A stretch of 33,185 nt of DNA from Chloroflexota bacterium (GTDB taxonomy: Bacteria; Chloroflexota; UBA4733): NCBI GenBank assembly GCA_023489405.1, contig JAMDCW010000050.1, positions 6,818 to 40,002 on the forward strand. The letters run 5' to 3'. Position numbers and translations under genes: made by a program. Each line of letters starts with the position of its first letter. Positions within the stretch are counted from its first letter, which is position 1. The notes under the pieces were generated by a model that was not told where the DNA came from, did not search any database, and worked only from the letters and a program-made list of their open reading frames with translations. Shown piece by piece: positions 25,201-31,729 of the stretch.

Positions 25201-25485
25201 GGGTCAGAACTGTTGAAAGCTTCAGCGATCGTGTTAATCGGCGGGCTGCTTACCTCAACGTTGTTGACACTGGTCTTTGTGCCGGCAATGTATACGTACT
25301 TTGACGATCTTCAGGAGCATCTACTGCATCGTTGGCGGCGGCTTACTTCCCCACGGGAACTTACTGAAGAGGAAAAAGCTTTTCTGTCGGTGAAGCACGA
25401 TGGAACCGCCGTCGCTAACAACGATGGATACGCCCTACCCCAGGCTCACGATGATGAAGTCGCACTGAAAGTACTAGGAGAATGA
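22234..25485 (+). CDS. RND-family efflux permease (AcrB/SwrC type)
   Basis: This 1083-residue proton-driven exporter has twelve expected membrane helices and two large extracytoplasmic loops. Helix 4 carries the proton-relay pair D399-D400 in VGILVDDSIVILENIYRH. Helix 10 has the conserved Lys K935 in VGLVGKNAILLVDY. The N-terminus (RNPIAVAVICLLLVVIGIYA, then GISLIPNVTFPGV) is typical. It is closer to the Gram-positive SwrC-like group than to metal CusA pumps, since I see no Met-rich site; the substrate is unknown. ATG 22234 has AGGAG upstream inside a possible sequestering hairpin. The adaptor gene overlaps its stop by four bases. Confidence 0.92.
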   Translation: MWLTRYALRNPIAVAVICLLLVVIGIYAYFTLGISLIPNVTFPGVTVVTTLPGADPQTIETQITKPIEDAIAQLSNVDTITSTSSEGRSVVNVQFTSSANVDLAPINVERAVNSVQNQFPAGTNAPSIQQFNSSAIPVEVITLSGPQSANELQQLATNRLQRPFQALPGVQSVQVVGGSAREIHVEVNVNKLVGYQIGLNQIQTAIASSELQQSAGILPSGRMDTSVVFDALSATPQQLKNIVVSSTSRGNVRLGELATISDGFKKDTSFFRVDGKSAIALIVRKLSSANTLVVSHEVDREIKLLAPSLPAGTKLSVVFSLADYTQQSFNTVQHTLIEAIISTGLILLIFLHTWRSTLIVLVAIPTSLLTAIAVTFFLHYDLNLFTMLALTLSVGILVDDSIVILENIYRHLFLRELPVFAAINGRSEIGFAAITITFVDVVVYAPIAFIPNVAGQILGPFALVIASATLTSLLVSFTLTPLLASRILTPEVALQEGSGYLARFGRKWNHGFAQLTALYSRTLDWTLTGYWVKFGPLRLRARFLVVLIGVFTILVAIGFVASGSIGVDLFPTGDQSEVDATLTMPPTTATRETERVVGQMLTKIHQFPEVREYYSDVTNNTAQLTFLLVPINDRKRSSAQIAESIRKNLDPHLPGEHFTTSLPNAFAFSSGSGGQDLQIAIRGDDPTILSELTTRVEQTLRNIPGAVAITSSSDVVQPQMVFHYNRAEGSDLGISAQLAAQTLALAVNGQVVSEFQQPGRANVDIRLRADQAFRSSPPRLVTLPLLSSTGQFVQLGQVGSFVSQTAPLSIDHYNRQRSITVSASVEGRPVGSVIADASTAIARIPVPPGYSIQLGSQSQTSMTTFADLGKALLIGILLVYILMTFLFRSFTLPFSVLVSLPLASFGALGAMVLTKTPFTLFSALGFFLLVGLVGKNAILLVDYTHTLRKRGRSRTDALREAGPIRLRPIVMTTTSVIVALVPVAIGIEAGSELLKASAIVLIGGLLTSTLLTLVFVPAMYTYFDDLQEHLLHRWRRLTSPRELTEEEKAFLSVKHDGTAVANNDGYALPQAHDDEVALKVLGE

Positions 25486-27362
25486 AGAGAATAAGCGCTC
25501 CGTGGAGACTGTTTTCGGTTGCTGGTTTGGTCGTGATAGTACTGACAAGCTGCGCTACCCAGGCTACGCCTGCCGTCAAGACTCCCGCAACGCTGGTGCA
25601 AGTTGCTCCAGTACAGCGAACAACGATTGTTGCCACCTATAGCTTTACAGGCTCTGTCGTGCCACTATCATCGGTTAATGTTCAGCCTCGCCAGGGCGGT
25701 CGGATCATCACAATGTCAGTGTCGGTTGGGCAAACTGTTCATACCGGCCAAGTTTTAGCAGAGCTCGACCATACCCAGCAGCTTCTCGCAGTAGAGCAGG
25801 CAAAAGCGGCTCTCGAACAGGCACAGGCAAAGTTAGATGCTCTCAAGGCTGGTCCACGTCCGGAACAGGTAGCTCAAGCGAAGATCGCGGTCGAGATGGC
25901 TAAGTCGAAGCTTCAGGCTATGCTCAATCCGCGCCCAGAGACGATCGCCCAAGCTCAGGCACAGCTCACCATCGCGCAACAAAACGTGCAAGCGCTTCTA
26001 ACAGGACGGCCGCAACAGGTCGCGCAGGCAAAGCTTGCGCTTGATCAAGCAAAACAGCGCCTAGCGACTATCCAAGCAGGTCCACGCCCTGAGGTTGTTG
26101 CTCAGGCCCAAGCTCAACTGACTTCTGCCGAGGCACAGCTTGCTGCGCTGCGCAATGGACCGACTGCTGCTGACTTGGCTCCGTTACAGCAAGCTGTAGA
26201 AGTAGCGAAAAATCAGCTCAACGCTGCCCAGATCTCGCGCGATGCAACCTGTGGCCAGGTAGGAAAACCTGCGGGATTTGGTAATGTTGGTACCCAGGCC
26301 GCTTGCAACGCTGCTAATGCGCAGGTCAATGCCGCTCAATCAGCAGTCAATGAAGCACAGGCGGCTCTGGCAAAAGCGGAACAGTCCCCAAGCAGTACTG
26401 ATCTCCAACGAGCGCAGGCAGCGGTAAAAGCGGCTGAAGCTGCTCTTCAGCAAGCTGAACATCCGTATACAGCTCAAGACTTCATACAAGCGCAAGATGC
26501 TGTCAGCACTGCAGAACAGCAACTGGCAATTGCTGAGCAACCTGGATCTGCAGAAGATATCGCAAAAGCGCGAGCAGTCGTGCAAGAGAACGAAGCAGCT
26601 CTCGCTCTAGCTCAACACCCCGCTTCGGCACAAGACATCCAGCAAGCTAAGCTCGCGGTGCAGAATACAGAACAGCAGCTTGCTCTCACCGAACATCCAT
26701 ATACTGCACAAGATGTCGAACAAGCGCAAGCAGTAGTTGATCAAGCCAGGGCTGCCTACGATCAAGCTGAACAGAACCTGAAAGATATGACAATTACTGC
26801 ACCAATCAGCGGCGTTGTAACACAGAAGAACTTTTCTCGAGGAGCCCTCGTTGTCCCATCGAACACCGTACTTACTATCGCAAGCCCGCAGGACGATATC
26901 GAGATCAATGTTCCAGCGACAGAAATCGCTGGGGTTGCTGTTGGCACGCCTGCGTTGATTGCAGCGAGTGAATCCTCTCCTAGCACAACGGTCTCTGGCA
27001 AGGTTACGTCCGTAGCACCGAGTGCCAATGCCAAGAGCCGGGCATTCCTGATCAAAGTGATGCCGAGCGCAAAATCTGTGCACCTTCTTCCCGGTACTTT
27101 TGCAACGGTCAGCCTGACACCACTGAAGCACACCAATGTTCTTGCTGTCCCGAATGATGCTATCGTCCAGCGACAGGGTAAAGCCGTAATTTTCATCGTC
27201 GAAAATGGCCTTGCTATGCAGACCGCTATCCAGACAGGCATCAGTAACGGAACAGTCACGGAAGTTCTGTCAGGGCTCAAAGTGGGCCAGGAAGTGATTA
27301 CTCAGGGACAAGATACGCTTGTCAATGGCGATCACATCACAGTGGCGGCAGCGGCAGGCTAG
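25482..27362 (+). CDS. Lipoprotein membrane-fusion (adaptor) protein with ten 26-residue repeats
   Basis: The partner of the RND permease (ATGA overlap). A signal peptide ends in the lipobox LTSC, with C24 as the likely lipidated residue. A split biotinyl-lipoyl-like domain (VNVQPRQGGRIITMSVSVGQ, and TITAPISGVVTQKNFSRGAL) flanks a very long helical hairpin. The hairpin has five repeats of 25-26 residues going out (121-248, pattern GPRPEQVAQAK) and five coming back (299-428, pattern EHPYTAQDxxQAQ). Between them is a tip with two cysteines, C257 and C275. The C-terminal beta-barrel and membrane-proximal domain (LLPGTFATVSL, VLAVPNDAIVQR) complete the fold. At 626 residues it is much longer than usual adaptors (about 350-420). 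Confidence 0.9.
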   Translation: MKRISAPWRLFSVAGLVVIVLTSCATQATPAVKTPATLVQVAPVQRTTIVATYSFTGSVVPLSSVNVQPRQGGRIITMSVSVGQTVHTGQVLAELDHTQQLLAVEQAKAALEQAQAKLDALKAGPRPEQVAQAKIAVEMAKSKLQAMLNPRPETIAQAQAQLTIAQQNVQALLTGRPQQVAQAKLALDQAKQRLATIQAGPRPEVVAQAQAQLTSAEAQLAALRNGPTAADLAPLQQAVEVAKNQLNAAQISRDATCGQVGKPAGFGNVGTQAACNAANAQVNAAQSAVNEAQAALAKAEQSPSSTDLQRAQAAVKAAEAALQQAEHPYTAQDFIQAQDAVSTAEQQLAIAEQPGSAEDIAKARAVVQENEAALALAQHPASAQDIQQAKLAVQNTEQQLALTEHPYTAQDVEQAQAVVDQARAAYDQAEQNLKDMTITAPISGVVTQKNFSRGALVVPSNTVLTIASPQDDIEINVPATEIAGVAVGTPALIAASESSPSTTVSGKVTSVAPSANAKSRAFLIKVMPSAKSVHLLPGTFATVSLTPLKHTNVLAVPNDAIVQRQGKAVIFIVENGLAMQTAIQTGISNGTVTEVLSGLKVGQEVITQGQDTLVNGDHITVAAAAG

Positions 27363-27380
27363 AGACAGAGCTGATATCGG

Positions 27381-27407
27381 ATAGAAGATCGTCGTAAGCT
27401 CTTCTAT
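27381..27407 (+). terminator. Hairpin after the RND operon
   Basis: ATAGAAGA (27381-27388) pairs perfectly with TCTTCTAT (27400-27407) around an 11-base loop, 19 bases after the adaptor stop. The tail is not T-rich, so termination is plausible but not certain. Confidence 0.4.
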
Positions 27408-27444
27408 GCTAACTGGCTACAGCTTTGATAGATTGTAGTGTCAC

Positions 27445-28389
27445 GTGTTGACAATAGCCGAATTGCAGGTCTTTGACGCTGTCGCTCGCTATCATCACTT
27501 TACTCGCGCAGCGGAAGAGCTTGGTATTGCCCAACCATCAGTAACTTATCATGTTCGGGAGCTTGAGCGTCATCTAGGCGTCCAGCTTGTAGAGCTTGTT
27601 GGACGGCGAATACGCTTGACTGATGCAGGAGAACGTTTGGCTGTTCGTGTTGCTGCTATCCTAAGCGATCTTCACGATCTTGATGAGGAGATGCTCGAGT
27701 ATCAAATCGGAGCGCGTGGCCAGTTGCGGTTGGGGGCAACCCGCACTGTGGGAGGCTATGCTCTTGCCCCGGCGCTTTTGCAGTTCTATCGGCGTTTTCC
27801 TAAAGCTTCTTTTTCTCTCCAGATCGATAACACGGTAGCGATTGAGCGACTCTTGCTTGAGCGTCAGCTTGATCTAGCGCTCGTAGAATGGGAGGTGATA
27901 AGTCCTGACTTACTGGTAGAGCCACTGCGGCAAGATGCCCTACTGCTCGTGTGTTCTCCTGAACACCACCTAGCACATCAAGCAGGTGTCGATATCACGG
28001 AGCTCAGCGGTCAAGCATTCGTCATGCGGGAACGCGGTTCCGGGACGCGAGCACTAGCAGAGAAGGCACTTGCCCCAGTCCTCCACTCACTGCGGATTGT
28101 CTTGGAAATTGCCGAACCTGAGGCAATCGTTCGCGCTGTTCAAGCAGGGATCGGTCTGTCGTTTCTCTCGGAAACAATCGTCCGACATCATCTCCAGGAA
28201 GGTACGTTGGTTGCTATTCCTCTATCTCACGTAGATCTCGTTCGGAACTTTTCGCTCGTTCGTGTTGCTGATCGTCGTGCGTCAACAGTAGTGGCGGCGT
28301 TTATAGAGATTGTCCGAAAAACGCTGCGAAACAATAGGCACGCAGCGAAAACTCCTGAAGGCATATCTAATGGTAAGAGGGTTTTATAA
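27445..28389 (+). CDS. LysR-family transcriptional regulator
   Basis: The 314-residue protein has the N-terminal winged helix FTRAAEELGIAQPSVTYHVRELERHLG and an effector domain from about residue 90 (GQLRLGATRTVGGYALAPAL). The repeated hydrophobic pattern FSLQIDNTVAIERLLLERQLDLAL is typical of LysR substrate-binding domains. The effector is unknown. GTG 27445 has no good ribosome binding site and may be leaderless. The gene follows the efflux operon by 82 bases on the same strand, which makes it a candidate regulator of that pump, though LysR proteins usually control divergent genes and none is divergent here. Its stop codon lies inside a strong hairpin. Confidence 0.92.
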   Translation: MLTIAELQVFDAVARYHHFTRAAEELGIAQPSVTYHVRELERHLGVQLVELVGRRIRLTDAGERLAVRVAAILSDLHDLDEEMLEYQIGARGQLRLGATRTVGGYALAPALLQFYRRFPKASFSLQIDNTVAIERLLLERQLDLALVEWEVISPDLLVEPLRQDALLLVCSPEHHLAHQAGVDITELSGQAFVMRERGSGTRALAEKALAPVLHSLRIVLEIAEPEAIVRAVQAGIGLSFLSETIVRHHLQEGTLVAIPLSHVDLVRNFSLVRVADRRASTVVAAFIEIVRKTLRNNRHAAKTPEGISNGKRVL

Positions 28390-28411
28390 CCCCAAGGTTA
28401 CAAAACCCTCT
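28376..28411. terminator. Strong bidirectional hairpin between lysR-type gene and small minus-strand gene
   Basis: AGAGGGTTTT (28376-28385) pairs with AAAACCCTCT (28402-28411), continued after one mismatch by TAACC/GGTTA with a CCAA loop. It contains the LysR stop codon and ends 17 bases from the stop of the opposing gene. No long T-run follows, but the symmetry and position between convergent genes fit a shared terminator. Confidence 0.65.
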
Positions 28412-28428
28412 GCGCAGTTCGAGCGTTA

Positions 28429-28593
28429 CTACGCTTGCCATAAGCGTCGACGGACGAAATTGATCAATCGAGTAGGAAGATTAGATATCTGCTTACGCTG
28501 CAACTTTGCATACCGAGCGATACGGTGGCTTTCTGCCGCTTCACGTAGTCGTTCTTCATAAATTGTCTGTCCGATACCAACATAAGGTAGCAC
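28429..28593 (-). CDS. 54-residue basic protein of unknown function
   Basis: GTG at 28591-28593 has a perfect AAGGAGG eight bases upstream, a better site than most genes in the window. The product begins MLPYVGIGQTIYEERLREAA and continues as a basic helix ending FVRRRLWQA. The sequence is amphipathic, so it may bind nucleic acid or membrane. The gene is convergent with the LysR gene and shares the terminator hairpin with it. It is not covered by any frame on the other strand except the LysR tail region. No family is recognised. Confidence 0.65.
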   Translation of the reverse strand: MLPYVGIGQTIYEERLREAAESHRIARYAKLQRKQISNLPTRLINFVRRRLWQA

Positions 28594-28681
28594 TGCTGCC
28601 TCCTCCTTTCAATCCCATTTTCTCAATTGCTATCCTCCGTGTAATTTGGAGACGGGCGCCACGAACACTATGAATAGTTAG

Positions 28682-28697
28682 GCGTCTTCTAAGACGC
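28682..28697. repeat. Short perfect hairpin in the divergent region
   Basis: GCGTCT and AGACGC flank a TCTA loop. It lies between the 54-residue gene and the NB-ARC regulator gene, and could be an operator or an RNA hairpin. Confidence 0.35.
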
Positions 28698-28750
28698 ACT
28701 CTGTATGAAGGACATCGGTCGTAAAGCTGTTATGTAAGAGCAGGCGTACC

Positions 28751-28782
28751 GTCCTCCCCGAGTAGCTCTTTAGGGGGCGGAC
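28751..28782 (+). promoter_or_regulatory. Hairpin that can hide the leader ribosome binding site of the NB-ARC gene
   Basis: GTCC (28751-28754) pairs with GGAC (28779-28782), and CCCC (28756-28759) with GGGG (28774-28777), leaving one mismatch. The right arm contains the purine-rich site GGGGG (28773-28777) for the ATG at 28783. Translation control is inferred from this geometry. Confidence 0.45.
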
Positions 28783-28818
28783 ATGCGTAGCCGTGTATCA
28801 ACGTGCTACGATGAGTAG
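28783..28818 (+). CDS. 11-residue upstream ORF overlapping the NB-ARC start
   Basis: ATG 28783 follows GGGGG by five bases and encodes MRSRVSTCYDE, with stop TAG at 28816-28818. That stop overlaps the ATG at 28811 of the regulator gene, a layout suited to translational coupling. Confidence 0.4.
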   Translation: MRSRVSTCYDE

Positions 28819-31504
28819 GCAATCGTCGGAGCCCTACGAATGGCGATTGAGAGGCTGCTCACCAGTGCACGCTACACATCGGCTCGGGAACTCTGCGAGT
28901 ACTGATGCCAGCGAAAGTTTCGGTGAGGTCCTACGTCGCTACCGCCTGGAAGCAGGGTTGACTCAGGAACAGTTAGCTGAAGGCGCGGAGATGAGTGTGC
29001 GTGGCCTTCAGAAACTCGAGCGTGGCCAGACGAGACCATACCGCGAAACCCTCGAGCGCCTTATTCAGGCGCTTCGACTCGAAGAAGACGAGGCGGCACA
29101 TTTGCGTCTATTGGGACGCCCCCAGCCGCGCCGCACAGATGAGCCTGATGCGGAGGTGATGCCTGATACCAGTGCCCACAATCTACCCAGGTTACTGACG
29201 GATTTGATCGGTCGTACACAAGAGCTTGCCGACCTCGAACGCCTCTTGAGCTCCGTTCGACTGATAACCATTACAGGGCCAGCAGGCATTGGCAAAACAC
29301 ACTTCACCATTTATGCCGCTTGGCAGCATCTAGCTCGCTATCGGGATGGAGTGTGGTGGATAGATCTCGCCGCTATTACCACTCCGACTAGCGTAGCCCA
29401 AGCGATAGCGAGCGCCCTCCAGATCACTGAGCAACCACCCTATCCAGTTGAAGAGACACTCTATCGATCGCTGCGCGATGACCAGGCGTTACTCTGTTTA
29501 GATGGTTGTGATCGTGTGATTATTCCAACAGCACACATCGTTGATCATCTTCTCCGTAGTTGTCCAGGCATCTGCATACTTGCTACCAGTCGCGAGCCTC
29601 TGCGTGTTTCAGGAGAACAGCTTCTCCGCTTACAGCCACTGGGATATCCCACAAACCCAAGATCGGTGACGGTGGAAGAAGCTTTAACCTGGTCCGCTAT
29701 ACACCTCTTTATCGATCGGGCGAGAGCGAGCGACCCAACTTTTGCTCTAACTTTGGAAAATCTTCCATACCTGCTTGAGATCTGTGAGCAGCTCGATGGA
29801 TTACCACTTGCTCTAGAATTAGCCGCAGGATGTGTCAGTGCGCTCAGCGTTGCTCAAATTGCGGAGCGATTGCATGAGCGCTTCATTCTACTGACGGGCG
29901 GGAGTCGAAGTGCTCCTCAGCGGCATCAGACGCTCCGTGCTGCCATCGATTGGAGCTATGATCTCCTCGACGCCGAACAGCAACGCCTATTTGATCGCCT
30001 CTCGATCTTTGCCAGCGGATGGGACCTGGAAGCTGCCGAAGCTATCTGTGCCGGTCCGGACCTTGAAACAGCACAGGTTGTTCAGTTGATGGTGCAGTTG
30101 GTTTCTCGATCTGTGGTGATGGCTGATACGCGCCATCCGTTAGCACGCCGTTACTATCTGCTTGAGACCCTCCGACTATATGGTCAGCAGCGTTTGCGCG
30201 AACGAGGTGAGCTGTCTGCAATGCGGGAGCGCCACGTTCGCTATTTTCTCGATCTCGCTCGTCAAGCCGCAGCAGAAAGCTCCTCACCTCAAAGTCGTTC
30301 ACTCTGGCTCGGACGAATCGAACGGGATGAAGCGAACTTCTGTGTAGCTTTCCAATGGCTCCACGAACACCGCCGTGTACGAGACCTCGCCGAACTGGCT
30401 AATGCTCTCACCGTCTACTGGCATATGCAGAATCACTACTCGGATGCTCAGGCAAGATTGAACCAGGTGCTGGCGTGCTCAGAGCTTGCGAGCTTTGAAC
30501 GAGAGCACGAACGCACACTCTACAATGCGGGCACAATAATGCTAGCTATCGGTGAATATCGGCGAGCGTGGGAGCTGCTCATTCGTGCCGTGGCTATCGC
30601 TCGCTCTTTGAATGATCCGATTGAACTGGCCCAGGTTTTGGGTAGTGCGGCAGAGGTAGCGATCCATAATCGTGAACGGTTCGCTCAGCCGCTCTTAGAA
30701 GAGAGCCTAGCTATCTATCAACGGAGTGGCGATCGTACAGGTGAAGCCAAGCGCCTTGGCCAGTTGGGTGTCCTGTTATTGTATGCTGGGAAAATAGAAG
30801 AGGGAACGAGCTTTCTCCAGCGCAGCGTGGCACTCTCTCAAGAAGTTGATGACGCCGTTGGAGTGGCTCACGCTGTTGCTGGCCTTGGTTTAGCGGCTTG
30901 TATTCTCGAGGATTGGGAACTCGCAGAGCGACACTTCCGCGATGCACGAACGCGCTATCGTGCTGTCGCCAATCGGCGCGGAGAAGGGAGGACGTTGTGC
31001 TCCTTGGCGCAAGTAGCCTTGCGAAGACAACAACTGACATCTGCTAGCCGGCTATTACTGGAAAGTCTTGAACTGGCTCGAGAAATCAATCTTCGAGACC
31101 TTGAAGCCTGGGCACTCCTTAATCTTGGACGGCTCTACCGGGAGCGACATAACTTTACTGCGGCAGTTGCACACCTTGCCGAATGCCTCACAATTCGCCT
31201 TACCTTAGGGTATGAGTGGGGCGTAGCCACCACACTGGCTGAGATTGGTGAGGTGTATGAACGGCAGCGCGAATGGCACCGGGCAGTCATATTTTATGCT
31301 GCTGCCGAACGCCGGTTTACTGCGCCAGAGCTGCTCGCTTCACCAGGTGATCCTAGCGGGTATCCGCTTGATCGATTGATCGAGAAGCTGAACACGCTAC
31401 GTCACAGACTAGGAGAAGAGAAGTGGCACCGAGCCTGGGAGTTAGGGCACGGCTTGGAAGACCGTGATCTCAATGTCCCTGGTGAGCAGCTCGTTCAAGT
31501 GTAG
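28811..31504 (+). CDS. XRE-HTH / NB-ARC ATPase / TPR transcriptional regulator
   Basis: A three-part regulator of about 897 residues. The N-terminal XRE helix-turn-helix is FGEVLRRYRLEAGLTQEQLA, with VRGLQKLERGQTRPYRETL. The NB-ARC ATPase follows: P-loop GPAGIGKTHF, Walker B ALLCLDGCDR, sensor ILATSREPLR, the GLPLALELAAG motif and a winged region DWSYDLLDAEQQRLFDRLS. The last 400 residues are helical TPR-like repeats that probably bind the signal. Such proteins act like AfsR/MalT-type switches. GTG 28793 is also in frame, but ATG 28811 overlaps the short leader ORF and is preferred. The target genes are unknown; no partner lies beside it. Confidence 0.9.
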   Translation: MSRQSSEPYEWRLRGCSPVHATHRLGNSASTDASESFGEVLRRYRLEAGLTQEQLAEGAEMSVRGLQKLERGQTRPYRETLERLIQALRLEEDEAAHLRLLGRPQPRRTDEPDAEVMPDTSAHNLPRLLTDLIGRTQELADLERLLSSVRLITITGPAGIGKTHFTIYAAWQHLARYRDGVWWIDLAAITTPTSVAQAIASALQITEQPPYPVEETLYRSLRDDQALLCLDGCDRVIIPTAHIVDHLLRSCPGICILATSREPLRVSGEQLLRLQPLGYPTNPRSVTVEEALTWSAIHLFIDRARASDPTFALTLENLPYLLEICEQLDGLPLALELAAGCVSALSVAQIAERLHERFILLTGGSRSAPQRHQTLRAAIDWSYDLLDAEQQRLFDRLSIFASGWDLEAAEAICAGPDLETAQVVQLMVQLVSRSVVMADTRHPLARRYYLLETLRLYGQQRLRERGELSAMRERHVRYFLDLARQAAAESSSPQSRSLWLGRIERDEANFCVAFQWLHEHRRVRDLAELANALTVYWHMQNHYSDAQARLNQVLACSELASFEREHERTLYNAGTIMLAIGEYRRAWELLIRAVAIARSLNDPIELAQVLGSAAEVAIHNRERFAQPLLEESLAIYQRSGDRTGEAKRLGQLGVLLLYAGKIEEGTSFLQRSVALSQEVDDAVGVAHAVAGLGLAACILEDWELAERHFRDARTRYRAVANRRGEGRTLCSLAQVALRRQQLTSASRLLLESLELAREINLRDLEAWALLNLGRLYRERHNFTAAVAHLAECLTIRLTLGYEWGVATTLAEIGEVYERQREWHRAVIFYAAAERRFTAPELLASPGDPSGYPLDRLIEKLNTLRHRLGEEKWHRAWELGHGLEDRDLNVPGEQLVQV

Positions 31505-31729
31505 TCTGCTCCCTACCCTCTTCACTTTCTTCACGTTTCGCCGCGCACTCTTACGACGTGGAGGTGGAGCGTCACCACCGACACCGCGACGGAACCGCTC
31601 GCAGTTGGTGGCAGAGCCCAGAGCAGCGCAACTCCACTCGGGTGGTGTGTACTGCTGCCGGGGGGCTAGCGAGAGCGAGGATCGACAGGGCGCGTTTACA
31701 CTGGAATGCATACATTTGGTGAGAGGAGG
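31505..31729. other. GC-rich gap between convergent genes
   Basis: This 225-bp stretch has no convincing gene. Overlapping frames on both strands are low-complexity, Arg- and Pro-rich shadows. Several short inverted repeats are present, including AGTTG/CAACT and AGCAG/CTGCT pairs near 31600-31665. They might form a structured RNA or terminators, but nothing matches a known RNA family. Confidence 0.4.

Noticed and set aside
25842..26765. Repetitive DNA that might be a CRISPR or satellite array
   Set aside because: The repeats are at protein level (26 residues) in an open reading frame with diverged DNA. There are no identical repeats with unique spacers.
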